Part shown: positions 34,436-44,332 of the stretch, piece by piece
Position numbering within the stretch: position 1 is the first letter of the stretch
Layout: every line of letters starts with the position of its first letter
DNA from: Streptomyces sp. 6-11-2
Lineage (GTDB): Bacteria; Actinomycetota; Actinomycetes; Streptomycetales; Streptomycetaceae
Assembly (NCBI RefSeq): GCF_006540305.1
Contig: NZ_BJOR01000002.1
Span: 372,001-436,000 of the forward strand
Direction: 5' to 3'
DNA length: 64,000 bases
Made by a program: the position numbers and the translations under genes
The notes under the pieces: generated by a model
The model's database searches: none
What the model saw: only the letters and a program-made list of their open reading frames with translations
Told to the model about the DNA's origin: nothing

Positions 34436-35227
34436 CTATTCGGCGACGGTGGAGGCCCGCTGCGGCCGCGCTTCCGGACCGTCCGCCAGCAGGTCGTCGA
34501 TCACTGTCGAAATGCCGTTCTCCACGGTGCAGGCGTAGTCGCCGACGGAGTACTCGCCGCCGAGCACCTCGACGACCTTGAGCTGCACACCGTTGACGCT
34601 GAGCGCGGATCCCAGTTCGAGCTCCGCCGGACCGAAGCACTTGCTCCGCAGGACGAAGTCCTTGGAGGTGTCGCGGGAGACGATCTCGAAGGTCCTGAAG
34701 CCCGGGCCGTTGGCCTCCGGAAGGGCGTGCACCTGGAGGTGCGGGTAGAGCGCCATGTCGGCCCACGCCTCGTTCGAGTATCCGTCCTGGGGCACCATCG
34801 AGATGCCGAAGATCTGCTCGCCCGCGCGCTGTACGGTTCCGGCCACCCGGCTTGCGGAGTCGGTGAGTTGGATCTCCCCGTAGTGCTTGGGGTAGCCCCA
34901 CACCTCGCGGCCGAAGGCCACGCTCCAGGGCTGGTCCTCGTACTCGAAGTAGTAGTTCACCCCGACGTGGTCCCGGTAGCGGACCGGGATGACGACGCCG
35001 GAGTCGTAGAAGGCGCCCGGAGTCGCGTTGGCGAAGTCCGCGATCTGCACCACGAAGCGGTCGTCGGCCAGTTCGAAGGGGGTCGGCTCCAGCAGTTCCC
35101 GGAGGTTGTCGGCGTCGCCCTTGCAGTACACCGAGAGGCTGCGCAGGTTCTCCGACCAGTAGGGCTGATCGCCGCTGGGGTACCCGAGGTAGGTGAAGAA
35201 GTCCCGGACGTCGTAGTTCTGCTTCAT
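34436..35227 (-). CDS. acetoacetate decarboxylase family protein
   Basis: 263 residues from ATG 35227, preferred over ATG 35239 because GGAG lies 6 nt upstream of it. The signature FGREVWGYPKHYGEIQL includes the Lys that in acetoacetate decarboxylase forms the Schiff base (GxPK). The GVNYYFEYEDQPW segment also fits the ADC beta-cone. Family members decarboxylate beta-keto acids or, in the ADC-like group, catalyse aldol/dehydration chemistry. It is placed between an amino acid type importer and an SDR, so it may act on the imported molecule (inference). It lies 23 nt after the ATPase stop. Confidence 0.8.
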   Translation of the reverse strand: MKQNYDVRDFFTYLGYPSGDQPYWSENLRSLSVYCKGDADNLRELLEPTPFELADDRFVVQIADFANATPGAFYDSGVVIPVRYRDHVGVNYYFEYEDQPWSVAFGREVWGYPKHYGEIQLTDSASRVAGTVQRAGEQIFGISMVPQDGYSNEAWADMALYPHLQVHALPEANGPGFRTFEIVSRDTSKDFVLRSKCFGPAELELGSALSVNGVQLKVVEVLGGEYSVGDYACTVENGISTVIDDLLADGPEARPQRASTVAE

Positions 35228-35250
35228 CGTCAACTCCATTAGAAAAGAGG

Positions 35251-36000
35251 TCAGTCCCGGCCGGCTTCATGGATCCGGCGGAGGAACGTCTTCAACTCCG
35301 GGGTGGCGGGCTGGTCGAAGATCTGCTCCGGGCGTCCCTCCTCCAGGATCGATCCCTGGTGGAGGAAGCAGATCTTGGAGGAGATCTCCCGGGCGAAGGA
35401 CATCTCGTGGGTGGTCATCATCATGGTGATGCCGTCACCGGCCAGTTCGCGGACCAGGTTCAGCACCTCGATCACCAGCTCCGGGTCGAGCGCGGAGGTG
35501 ATCTCGTCCAGCAGCAGTACCTCGGGACGCATCAGCATGGCGCGGGCGATGGCCACCCGCTGCTGCTGGCCGCCCGAGAGCTGGTCGGGGTAGGCGTCGG
35601 CCTTCTCCCGGAGCCCGACCCGCTCCAGCATCACCCGGGCGTCGGCCTCCGCACGCTCCTTGGAGGCGATGCCGGCCCTGACGGGGGTGAGGGTGCAGTT
35701 GCGCAGGACCGTCATGTGCGGGAAGAGGTTGTAGCTCTGGAAGACGATGCCCACCCGGCGGCGCAGCCCGACCAGGTCCACGCCCTCGCCCGAGATGACG
35801 TCCCCGGCGAGCGAGATGCGTCCGCCCTGGATCGGTTCGAGGCCGTTGACGCAGCGCAGCAGGGTGGATTTGCCGGAGCCCGAGGCCCCGATGAGGGTGA
35901 CCACGTCGTGCCGGGCGACGGCGAGGTCCACCTCGTCGAGCACGGTGTGGTCACCGTATCTCTTGGTGACGCGGTCCAGCAGGACAAAGGGTTCTGTCAT
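35251..36000 (-). CDS. polar amino acid ABC transporter ATP-binding protein
   Basis: 249 residues. Walker A is [10 protein letters not shown]-loop [11 protein letters not shown], signature [15 protein letters not shown], Walker [14 protein letters not shown] (Glu-Ile rather than Glu-Pro), H-loop MTTHEMSFA. The last residues are [13 protein letters not shown]. It belongs to the operon with the permease at 36004 and the binding protein at 37113 and is closely spaced with both. Confidence 0.92.
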   Translation of the reverse strand: MTEPFVLLDRVTKRYGDHTVLDEVDLAVARHDVVTLIGASGSGKSTLLRCVNGLEPIQGGRISLAGDVISGEGVDLVGLRRRVGIVFQSYNLFPHMTVLRNCTLTPVRAGIASKERAEADARVMLERVGLREKADAYPDQLSGGQQQRVAIARAMLMRPEVLLLDEITSALDPELVIEVLNLVRELAGDGITMMMTTHEMSFAREISSKICFLHQGSILEEGRPEQIFDQPATPELKTFLRRIHEAGRD

Positions 36001-36003
36001 GGC

Positions 36004-37110
36004 TCAGACTCTCTTCAGCTTTGTGCCGGAGCGTGCCAGCAGGTAGTCGACGAAGCGGGTCTGCGGGATGGTGATGAGCACGAAGACGAAGCACACCGCG
36101 GTCACCGCGGAGAGGTTGAAGTCGTTCGCCGAGTAGATCTTGGCCTGGCTGAACGCGTCGATGATCCCGACGACGATCACCAGGGCGGTGTCCTTCTGCA
36201 GGCCGATGAACTGGCTCAGCATCGGCGCGGCGATGTTCCTGGCCATCTGCGGCAGGATCACGAACCGGTAGACGTCGGGCTGGGAGAGCCCCATGGACAG
36301 CGCCGCGGAGGTCTGCCCCTTGTTGATGGACTCGATGCCGGCCCGGTACAGCTCGGCGTTGTACGCGCTGTACGTCATGGCCAGCGCGACGATCGCGTAG
36401 ACGATCGGGTCGCCCTTGCTGAGCACCGGTACGTCGGTGAGCGGGAGGCCGAAGCAGACCAGGTAGATCAGCACGACCGAGGGGATGCCGCGGAAGACGT
36501 CGATATAGGCGATGGACAGCGCGCGGACCGGCCAGAACCCCTTTCCGGGAAGCAGCCGTCCAACGGCCAGCAGCAGTCCGAAGAGCATGGCGAGCAGCTG
36601 GGCGCCGACCGCGATCTCGATGTTGACGACCAGCGCCCCGAAGATGTCGCCGAGGCTCTTGGTCATGTAGGAGACGTTGAAGAAGGTCTTCTGCACGGCG
36701 CCGTCGTTGGTGAAGACCAGAAGCCCCACCAGGGCGGCGACGGCGACGAACCCGGTCAGTCCCAGTGAGGAGACCGACGCGTCCCGCGACCGGGAGGCGG
36801 CGACCCGCGCCTCGGCGTACCGTCCCTCCTCCCACTCCCGCTCCGACTGCTTGCTGCGGCTGTAGGAGAGGAGGAAGGGCCCGCCCAGCACCAGCACCGG
36901 GAGCACGGCGCCGAGCAGCAGGTGCAGCGGCTGGGAGCGGGTGACCGCGGTGCCCGTGAACTGGTAGCACAGCACGGTCGCCAGCAGGGCGAGGACCGCG
37001 GCGGCGCCCAGATAACCGGAGGTGGCCAGCGGGGCGGCGGGCGTGGGCTCCGCGGCGGCGGTCTGCGATCCCGTGGCCCCGGCCTTTGTGCCGGGTGCTC
37101 TGGTGGCCAT
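36004..37110 (-). CDS. amino acid ABC transporter permease with extended N-terminus
   Basis: 368 residues from ATG 37110 (the frame continues upstream but into the binding-protein gene). Six to seven hydrophobic segments, two of them in the N-terminal 90 residues before the usual permease core. The family loop is SMGLSQPDVYRFVILPQMAR, preceded by TYSAYNAELYRAGIESINKG. N-terminally extended permeases of this type are known in actinobacteria. The stop lies 3 nt before the ATPase start. Confidence 0.88.
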   Translation of the reverse strand: MATRAPGTKAGATGSQTAAAEPTPAAPLATSGYLGAAAVLALLATVLCYQFTGTAVTRSQPLHLLLGAVLPVLVLGGPFLLSYSRSKQSEREWEEGRYAEARVAASRSRDASVSSLGLTGFVAVAALVGLLVFTNDGAVQKTFFNVSYMTKSLGDIFGALVVNIEIAVGAQLLAMLFGLLLAVGRLLPGKGFWPVRALSIAYIDVFRGIPSVVLIYLVCFGLPLTDVPVLSKGDPIVYAIVALAMTYSAYNAELYRAGIESINKGQTSAALSMGLSQPDVYRFVILPQMARNIAAPMLSQFIGLQKDTALVIVVGIIDAFSQAKIYSANDFNLSAVTAVCFVFVLITIPQTRFVDYLLARSGTKLKRV

Positions 37111-37112
37111 GG

Positions 37113-37985
37113 TCAGGCGCTCCAGTCGGACAGCCGGTGGGGATCGCCGCCGAGGATCGGGTTGAGCCACTTCTTCATGATCGCGTCGAGGGTGCCGTCC
37201 TTCTTCATGTCGGCGAGGATCTGGTCGACGACCTTCACGTTGGGGGAGCCCTTGGAGAAGAGCGCGGCCACATTGCCGCCGACCGGGTACTTGCCGATCA
37301 CTTCGAGCTTGCCGCCCGAGTTCGCGGCCCTCGGCATGACGGTGGCGGTGTCGTTCAGTGCCGCGTCGACCTGGCCCGCCAGGACCGCGTTGAAGAGGTC
37401 GTCGTTGGAGTTGAAGACCCGCACCTGCTTGGGCTTGAGGGTGCTGTTCACGTAGTTCAGCTGCACCGACCCGGCGAGCACCCCGACCGTCGCGTTCTTG
37501 ATCGAGGACTTGGTGAGAGCGGAGCCCTTCTTGACCAGGACGCCCGTCTCATAGGTGTTGTACGGGGTGGAGAAATCCACCGCCCGGCGCCGCTCGGGGG
37601 TGTCGTAGATGTCCCAGAGGGCGAAATCGAAGTTGGACGTCTTGGCGGTCACCAGCGCTTCGAAGGAGGCGTTGACGAGCTTGATCTTCTTGAGTCCGGC
37701 CCGGTTGGCGATCTCCGCGTCCAGGCAGTACATGTAGCCGCCGTTGACGGAGTCGAGCGTGTTCCCGCGGTAGCCGGCCGGGTAGGGGAGCGAGGCGGCC
37801 ACGGTCAGCGCACCGCTTTCACGGGTCTCCATCCTGTGCACCGTCGGATTCTTCGTGACCGCGCAGTCCCCGAAGGGACGTCCCCCCTGCGCGCTCCCCG
37901 AACCCTGTGTGCTCGAGCAGCCGGTGAGGGCGAACAGCCCCGCGGCCACCGCGGCGGCGCTGCCGCGCCAAAGCGACTTCTTCAC
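37113..37985 (-). CDS. ABC transporter substrate-binding lipoprotein (family 3)
   Basis: 290 residues from GTG 37985 (GAGG 7 nt upstream; ATG 38039 is in frame but weakly placed). The signal peptide ends at lipobox LTGC. The binding domain shows ASLPYPAGYRGNTLDSVNGG, ERRRAVDFSTPYNTYETGVL, VGVLAGSVQLNYV and VDQILADMKKDGTLDAIMKK, the family 3 pattern. It is the first gene of the six-gene operon; the 18-bp palindrome lies 76-93 nt upstream. Ligand unknown; the downstream decarboxylase-family gene hints at a keto or amino acid. Confidence 0.88.
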   Translation of the reverse strand: MKKSLWRGSAAAVAAGLFALTGCSSTQGSGSAQGGRPFGDCAVTKNPTVHRMETRESGALTVAASLPYPAGYRGNTLDSVNGGYMYCLDAEIANRAGLKKIKLVNASFEALVTAKTSNFDFALWDIYDTPERRRAVDFSTPYNTYETGVLVKKGSALTKSSIKNATVGVLAGSVQLNYVNSTLKPKQVRVFNSNDDLFNAVLAGQVDAALNDTATVMPRAANSGGKLEVIGKYPVGGNVAALFSKGSPNVKVVDQILADMKKDGTLDAIMKKWLNPILGGDPHRLSDWSA

Positions 37986-38060
37986 TAGAACCTCGTCTCG
38001 TGGGGCCGTTTCCGGCGACATCGGAGCAACCGACGCCAAGCCCCCGACGTCAGTGGAATT

Positions 38061-38078
38061 TCACTGACATGTCAGTGA
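38061..38078. promoter_or_regulatory. perfect 18-bp palindrome upstream of the ABC/decarboxylase operon
   Basis: TCACTGACATGTCAGTGA is a perfect palindrome, with a further partial repeat just upstream (CAGTGGAATTTCACTG, 38051-38066) overlapping it. Placement relative to the first gene and the FadR-type regulator inside the operon make it a likely GntR operator. Confidence 0.65.
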
Positions 38079-39162
38079 TGTGGGCGTGACGCTACCGAAC
38101 ATCACGCCAGCCTGACCAGACCCGAAGGGCGACTTTTTGCCTTGAGCGGGTACTTCGATCACACCAGTGGTGGCTCCGACGTGCTTCGTCTCTTTCACGC
38201 GGTGGCAGCGCGTGCTGCTCTCGTCGCGCCGGGCGGAGTGCTTGACTCCAGGGCAGCGCAGGGCGTTTGGTGACTACTCGTATCGAGGTGCGTCAATACG
38301 CAGGCGAGCAGGGCAGGATCCCCGTACCCCTGGTCCGGCGAGCTCGAGGCCGTCGTCCGTGAGAGCGTCGGACCGCTCGCCGCCGACGTGGACCGGGTCG
38401 ACCGCAGCCTGATGTGGACGGGCCTGCGGCTCCTGGCGCGACGGTGACTTCCCCTTGTCGCGCACGTCATCCTCGGCGGGGTGCCGCTGCACGAAGGCGA
38501 CAACTACATCGGCTGCTACGTCACTCTGCGGAGCAGGTCAGCGAGGTCGCGGCAGCCTCGGAACCACGTGACGGGCAGTGCCTGCGCGACTGCTTCGCCA
38601 CGCTCACGTTCGACGCTGACCACGGCACCGGCCACGCGCAGGACATCGCCTACACCCGGACATTCCTGCCAGGACTGAAAAACTTCTGCCACACGGCAGC
38701 GCAGAACGACCGGGTGGCGATCTTCACGGTCGATCATTGACATCCTCGTCCCTGAACGGGGGCGATTCCCGCCTGCTGCGCCCATGTTCAGCGGCCCCGG
38801 TCAGCGTCGCGCGCCCGCGAGCGGCCAGTCGGCTGCGCCACACGCCCCCCGGCACCCGGGGGTATGACGGCGCGCTGGCCGGCCGACACCGCGTACGTCT
38901 ACAGCGCCTCGCGGCTTCCATGGTGAGTTCCGGCGGTGAGCCGTTCTGGGCGACACGACGCATGGGGTCAGGCGCTGCCGGCCGACGAGCCGGCCGAGTT
39001 CGTCTTCGCCTGGAGGGGCCGCCGGGTGGCCTCGCTGACCGGACGGGCTGAAGCGCCTCCAGGCTGCGTACCCCTGCCCGTGAGCGTGTCCTCGATCAGC
39101 TCGACGGCCGGTCCCTGCCTGTTCTGGCCAGTTCGAAGCTGTGGTGAGAAAGCTCGGCCGGG
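38079..39162. other. 1.1-kb stretch of degraded sequence without a supported gene
   Basis: Only scraps are seen: plus-strand ELEAVVRESVGPLAADVDR (38340-38400) is faintly like the N-terminus of an acyl-CoA dehydrogenase; a minus-strand frame (38516-38785) has no family motif. The stretch also contains an IS200/IS605-like end at 38737-38770. Frames are short and inconsistent. Confidence 0.45.
38737..38770 (+). mobile_element. possible IS200/IS605-family end remnant
   Basis: TTGACATCCTCGTCCCTGAA begins at 38737 and is followed by cgggggcgattcccgc. This resembles the conserved hairpin after tnpB (TTGACATCCTC...CCTGAAGGCGGGGGATTCC) with one arm degraded. No tnpA or tnpB is nearby. Low certainty. 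Confidence 0.4.
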
Positions 39163-39630
39163 TCAGGCGACGGAGGGGCGCGTCTCCGTCCAGTCGACCA
39201 GCAGTCTGCGTTCGGCGAACAGCCACCCGCCGTCCTGCTTGACGAGTTCGTCGAGATAGCGGATGGAGGCGATCATCAGCGTACGCTGCCCGTCCCCATC
39301 CACCGACAAGTGATAAGCCAGGCAATAGCTTTCAGCCGTTGCCCGGACTCCGTCCAGCGAAATCGTGCTCTGCCCGTTGAAGTGAGTGGTGGTTTCGTAC
39401 GTGTTCAGATTGTCGAAGACCGGGGCCAGAGAGTCGCGGCCGTGCAGCTCCTGAGTCGGCTCAGCAGCCGTGGCGTCCATGAAAACGAGGAACCGGGTGT
39501 CGTCCGTGAAGAGCGCCAGCTGCCCCTTCGCGTCGCGGCGGTCCGCACAGTGGGCATAGGCGTCGATCAGTTCACGGATGGCCAGCCGGTCGGCGGCCTC
39601 CTGGGGTGAAAGAGCGGAATGGGAAGCCAT
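39163..39630 (-). CDS. SnoaL-like / nuclear transport factor 2 family protein
   Basis: 155 residues from ATG 39630, where GAGGGAG lies about 6 nt upstream. The pattern AIRELIDAYAHCADRRDAKG, LFTDDTRFLVFMD, ATAESYCLAYHLSVDGD and YLDELVKQDGGWLFAERRL is that of SnoaL_4-type NTF2-fold proteins, a cone fold used by ketosteroid-isomerase-like enzymes, polyketide cyclases and many unknowns. Cytosolic single gene. Activity cannot be assigned. Confidence 0.82.
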   Translation of the reverse strand: MASHSALSPQEAADRLAIRELIDAYAHCADRRDAKGQLALFTDDTRFLVFMDATAAEPTQELHGRDSLAPVFDNLNTYETTTHFNGQSTISLDGVRATAESYCLAYHLSVDGDGQRTLMIASIRYLDELVKQDGGWLFAERRLLVDWTETRPSVA

Positions 39631-39700
39631 GTCGTTCTCCCTCGGGTAAATACTTGACGAATGGGTAACAAAAGTCGCGCGGTGCGATGTTCTGGGCATG

Positions 39701-39734
39701 GGGAAGGGTGTGGCCGCGCGGCCACACCCTTCCC
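39701..39734. terminator. 34-bp perfect palindrome with 17-bp arms
   Basis: GGGAAGGGTGTGGCCGC (39701-39717) is followed without spacer by its exact complement (39718-39734). It lies 184 nt downstream of the NAD(P)-binding gene (minus strand) and 71 nt upstream of the NTF2-like start. Probably a terminator protecting the latter, though the long spacer-free arms are unusual. Confidence 0.6.
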
Positions 39735-39917
39735 GTGGATCACGTGAACACCCCTGGCGCCGTGAGCCGTTGATCGCGGAACTCGCGGCGTCCCAGTCGT
39801 CTTGCGGGCAGCGTCAGCGGCTCCGTGGACGTGAGGATCGGCGGCCGGAGGCCAGCGCGTTCGGCGGGCAGGATCCGCCGGATCATGGGTTTGCGGTACC
39901 AGTGAAGTGGCGGTCGA

Positions 39918-40613
39918 TCACCCCGTCTTCGTCGCTGTGGCTGCGCTCTCGCCGCCCAATCGGTTGATCTCCGGGCTGTACAGGATCCGCTGCTCGACTG
40001 CTCCGGGCCGGGTGACGGCGAGCATGGCGCGGCCGATGTGTTCGGTGGTTGTGGTGTGCCCGGGAGAGAGGCGGCGCAGCAGCGGGTAGAGCCAGGAGGT
40101 GAGGCCGTACAAGACCCGGTACGCCGGCGTCTTGGAGACTGCTCCGTGGAGGGGGCTGATATAGCCGGGGCGGAACATGTACGCGTCCATCGGCATGGCC
40201 AGTAGGGCGTTCTCGGTGCGGCCCTTGACGCGGGCCCACATGGTCCGGCCGCGTTCGCTGCTGTCGGTGCCCTCTCCTGAGACGTAGGTGAAGGTCAGTG
40301 CGGGGTTGGACGCGGAGACGGCACGTGCGGCGGCGAGGGCGTAGTCGTAGGTGATGCGGGTGTACTCGGCCTCGCTGCGGCTGGCGGAGGAGATGCCGAG
40401 ACAGTAGAAGCAGGCGTCGTGACCGGCCAGTTGTCCGGAGATGGCGGACAGATCGGTGAAGTCCTGGTGGATGACTTCCCGCAGCTTGGGATGGCTGATG
40501 CCCAGCGGGCTGCGGACCACCACCAGCACACGTGTGACGGCGGGGTCGAGGAGACAGGCGCGCAGTACGCCCTGTCCGATCATGCCGGACGCGCCGAAGA
40601 TGACGACTTTCAC
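39918..40613 (-). CDS. NAD(P)H-binding epimerase-like protein
   Basis: 231 residues, an atypical SDR: MKVVIFGASGMIGQGVLRAC gives the GxxGxxG cofactor loop, CFYCLGISSASRSEAEYTRI resembles the YbjT/TMR type, and MFRPGYISPLHGAV lies in the second half. There is no classical YxxxK active site. The family includes NmrA-like sensors and uncharacterised oxidoreductases. Its stop is 184 nt from the 34-bp palindrome; 256 nt separate its start from the aldo/keto reductase gene. Confidence 0.78.
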   Translation of the reverse strand: MKVVIFGASGMIGQGVLRACLLDPAVTRVLVVVRSPLGISHPKLREVIHQDFTDLSAISGQLAGHDACFYCLGISSASRSEAEYTRITYDYALAAARAVSASNPALTFTYVSGEGTDSSERGRTMWARVKGRTENALLAMPMDAYMFRPGYISPLHGAVSKTPAYRVLYGLTSWLYPLLRRLSPGHTTTTEHIGRAMLAVTRPGAVEQRILYSPEINRLGGESAATATKTG

Positions 40614-40869
40614 GGGCAGACTCCAGGTAGAGGGTGAAGGTTCAGGTCCGCGATACCGCGGTGGCGGTCGACGACGGTGGCGCGCCGGTGCTCACGGTCA
40701 AATCCGGCGCCCATGGCGGGCGTGAGCGGGGTGCTGCTCAGGGCAAGCACGGGCAGGAGGTCACGCAGTTCCCCAGCGGGCAGCGCATCGGAGGCGAGGT
40801 CGTCTCGATCCGCCCGCCCGCCAGGAAGCCACGGCGCGTCGTTCAGTTCAGTGGGGCGCTGGTCGGGTC

Positions 40870-41853
<984 letters not shown>

Positions 41854-41870
41854 AAGAGTTCCTCCGACAG

Positions 41871-41935
41871 GTATCTAACTGGATAGATACATACCGTAGG
41901 GCGACTGCCCGCGGGTGTCAATAACTAGATAGTTA
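41871..41935. promoter_or_regulatory. two inverted repeats between aldo/keto reductase and TetR genes
   Basis: GTATCTA-6nt-TAGATAC at 41871-41890 and TAACTA-GA-TAGTTA at 41922-41935. Both are A/T-rich, share an ACTA/TAGT-like core and sit in the 100-bp divergent promoter region, as expected for TetR operators controlling both genes. Confidence 0.65.
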
Positions 41936-41953
41936 CTTGCTAGGGTGGCGAAC

Positions 41954-42541
41954 ATGCCACGGAACTCCAGTGCCACCAAGGCCCGGCTGCTCGACGCCGC
42001 CTTCACCGAATTCGCCGCCTACGGCATCGCCGGCGCCCGAGTGGACCGGATCGCCGAGGCGGCGGGTGCGAACAAGCGGCTGATCTACGTCTACTTCGGC
42101 AACAAGGAACAGTTGTTCGACGAGGTGCTGCAACGGGCGATGACAGAGGGCGCCGAGTCGGTCCCGTTCGACGTCGAGGACCTGCCCGGATACGCCGGCG
42201 CGATCTTCGACCACCTCGTCGCCCGGCCGGACCTGATGCGCCTGCGACTGTGGAGGCTGCTGGAACGCCCCTCCGTCGCCGGACTCGAACCGCACGCTTT
42301 CCGACGCAAAACCGCGGAAGTGGCCGACGCGCAGCAGCGCGGCGATCTCGCCCCGGAGATACGGCCGGACGATCTCCTGACCATGGTCCTCGCCATGGCC
42401 CAGGCATGGTTCTGGGCCGCCGAGGACGTCGATCCCGGACAGGTCAGCCGGTCCTGGTCGCCGGAGCGACTGGCCCTGCACCGTTCGGCAGTCGTCGAGG
42501 CCGCCCGCCGGATCAGTCAGAGAACTGCTGAGGGCTCGTAA
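41954..42541 (+). CDS. TetR-family transcriptional regulator
   Basis: 195 residues from ATG 41954 (AGGG upstream; GTG 41945 also possible). The helix-turn-helix region is ARLLDAAFTEFAAYGIAGAR followed by RIAEAAGANKRLIYVYFGNK, the standard TetR N-terminus. The C-terminal ligand domain is helical with a TetR_C-like segment (LLTMVLAMAQAWFWAAEDVD). It is divergent from the aldo/keto reductase gene and adjacent to its operator pair; the reductase is the likely target. Confidence 0.88.
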   Translation: MPRNSSATKARLLDAAFTEFAAYGIAGARVDRIAEAAGANKRLIYVYFGNKEQLFDEVLQRAMTEGAESVPFDVEDLPGYAGAIFDHLVARPDLMRLRLWRLLERPSVAGLEPHAFRRKTAEVADAQQRGDLAPEIRPDDLLTMVLAMAQAWFWAAEDVDPGQVSRSWSPERLALHRSAVVEAARRISQRTAEGS

Positions 42542-42699
42542 CACGATCCGGTCGTTCGCCGGCAACGTCACCCAGTGCTCCGACCGGGAAGGTTCGCCGG
42601 GTTGCTGTCCCGGCTGTCCGGGGCGGACGCCGGGTCCGTGACGCAGCAGCCGTCGGCCGAGCAGCGCTGCGCGGGCCTCGACGGTCAGCCGCACGCATG

Positions 42700-42948
42700 C
42701 GGCCCGCGAGCGCGCCGAGGTGGCGTCGTCGGACAGCGGCACAGACCTCGACGTCGTCCTCATGGGCGGCGGCGCCACGATCGGCGCGGCGCTCGGCGCC
42801 GGCCTGGTCGACGTGCTGACGCTGCACCTCATGCCCGTCCTGCTGGGCGCAGGGACCACTGTTCCCCGGCGGAGCGCCGCGCACACTGGTGCGGCGAAGT
42901 GTGACCTCGACATCGACCGCGACGCACCTGACCTACTACGTTCTCTGA
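42700..42948 (+). pseudogene. RibD_C / dihydrofolate reductase-like remnant with frameshift
   Basis: LMGGGATIGAALGAGLVDVL then TLHLMPVLLGAGTTV is the C-terminal part of RibD_C-type DHFR-like proteins (VMGG...LAAGLVDE...HIAPVLLGGG). The expected ending THLTYYVL is present at 42923-42948 but in another frame, so at least one frameshift has occurred; the N-terminal two-thirds are missing. A dead fragment. Confidence 0.7.
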
Positions 42949-43114
42949 CGACGTCGTTGCCGACCTGTACATCGCGTAGTCAACTGCGCCCCGGTGGGGC
43001 ACCGTTCGTCGTGTGTTTCAGCAGTCACTCCTGACCATGTGCGACTCCGTTCACGGATCGATTCCTCGTGCACGCGGTGCCGGATGGATCGCCGGCTGAT
43101 CCGCACCGACCCGC
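42949..43114. other. intergenic
   Basis: Short region between the RibD_C remnant and the phosphatase stop. No hairpin or gene was noticed. Confidence 0.4.
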
Positions 43115-44332
43115 TCAACGTGTCATGCCGGGATCGGAGATGGTCTCCGAGTCGGGTGCCCGGTCGCCTTCTCTGGCGGGCCGAGCAGGTGGGCGGTCGG
43201 CTTCCTCGGTGGACACTGGCCGGCGGCTGCGTTGGACGGCAACCATGGCCGCGTCGTCGGCCAGGTGTCCACCGGCGTGGGCGAGCAAGTCGGTGCGCAG
43301 GTGATGGACCAGCACGGAGGGGCTGTGGTGGCCCCAGGAGCCGGCGCGCTCGGCCAGCGGGTAGAAGACGCCCCGGGCATCCCGTGCCTCGATCACCCCG
43401 TCGGTGTGCAGCAGCAGCGTGTCTCCGGGTTCGAGCGCGAAGGTGTCGACGCGGTAGCGGTGACCGGTCAGTGCGCCCAGTCCCAGCGGTGGCGCGGGGC
43501 AGGTGGCGTGCAGTGTGGAGACGTTCCGGCCGTGCAGCAGTACGGGTGGCGGATGCCCGCAGGTGACCATGTGCACCTGGGGCAGCGCGTCGGGGATGTC
43601 GAGGATGGCGGCGGTGATGAACGACTCCCCGGCCGCCCCCGACTCGGTGGAGTCGGTCAGGTTCCAGTACACGCTGTGGTCCAGGTAGGACGCGAGGTCG
43701 GGGAGGGTGGCCTGACGGTGTGCGCCTTCCCGGAAGGCTCCCAGCAGCAAAGCGGCGTCGCTGATCGCGGTCAGGCCCTTGCCCATCACATCGCCGATGA
43801 TCAGCCGGGTACCCGTGGGAGTGCGGGCGGCCGCGTACAGGTCGCCGCCGATCAGGGACTCCTGCTGCGCCGCCATGTACACCGATCCCACCCGCAGCGG
43901 ACCGATCCGCCGCGGCAGCGGCCGCAGCACCACCCGCTGCGTGGCCTCCGACACCATCCGCACCAGCGCCAGCTCACGGGCGTGCCGCTCGCGCAGATAT
44001 CGGAAGACGGTCACGATCACCGACACCACCAGCAGGGCGATGAACTGGGAGCCGAAGGACATCGTGCCGCCCAGCAGGTGGCCGCTCTGAAGACCGATGA
44101 CGAGCATGCCCACCACAGTCAGAGCGGCAATCGCCCCGGTGACGAGGGTGGAGGCGAAGGACGCAGCGAGCGCGGGCGCCACGATCAGTAGCGACGGGCC
44201 CAGCGGCAAACCATGTGGGGCCAGTACGTCGACCAGCACGATCGCCACGATCAAGCCCAGCGGAAGCGCCAGCAGAGCGTCACCGGCCTGCCGTGAGCGA
44301 GGGCGGTGTGAAAACCGCTGCCGCAGGCGCAT
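43115..44332 (-). CDS. membrane-anchored SpoIIE-type PP2C phosphatase
   Basis: 405 residues. The first 120 residues contain four hydrophobic segments (ALLALPLGLIVAIVLVDVL, LLIVAPALAASFASTLVTGA, AIAALTVVGMLVIGLQ, FIALLVVSVIVTVF). Residues 150-370 are a PP2C/SpoIIE domain with acidic metal-binding residues in SLIGGDLYAA and IIGDVMGKGL, and DTLLLHTDGVIEARD. Actinobacterial proteins of this layout dephosphorylate anti-sigma-factor antagonists. It lies next to a larger SpoIIE sensor and a Ser/Thr kinase. Confidence 0.85.
   Translation of the reverse strand: MRLRQRFSHRPRSRQAGDALLALPLGLIVAIVLVDVLAPHGLPLGPSLLIVAPALAASFASTLVTGAIAALTVVGMLVIGLQSGHLLGGTMSFGSQFIALLVVSVIVTVFRYLRERHARELALVRMVSEATQRVVLRPLPRRIGPLRVGSVYMAAQQESLIGGDLYAAARTPTGTRLIIGDVMGKGLTAISDAALLLGAFREGAHRQATLPDLASYLDHSVYWNLTDSTESGAAGESFITAAILDIPDALPQVHMVTCGHPPPVLLHGRNVSTLHATCPAPPLGLGALTGHRYRVDTFALEPGDTLLLHTDGVIEARDARGVFYPLAERAGSWGHHSPSVLVHHLRTDLLAHAGGHLADDAAMVAVQRSRRPVSTEEADRPPARPAREGDRAPDSETISDPGMTR

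Noticed and set aside
38516..38785. 89-codon minus-strand frame
   Set aside because: No motif, no ribosome site, overlaps the IS-like end.
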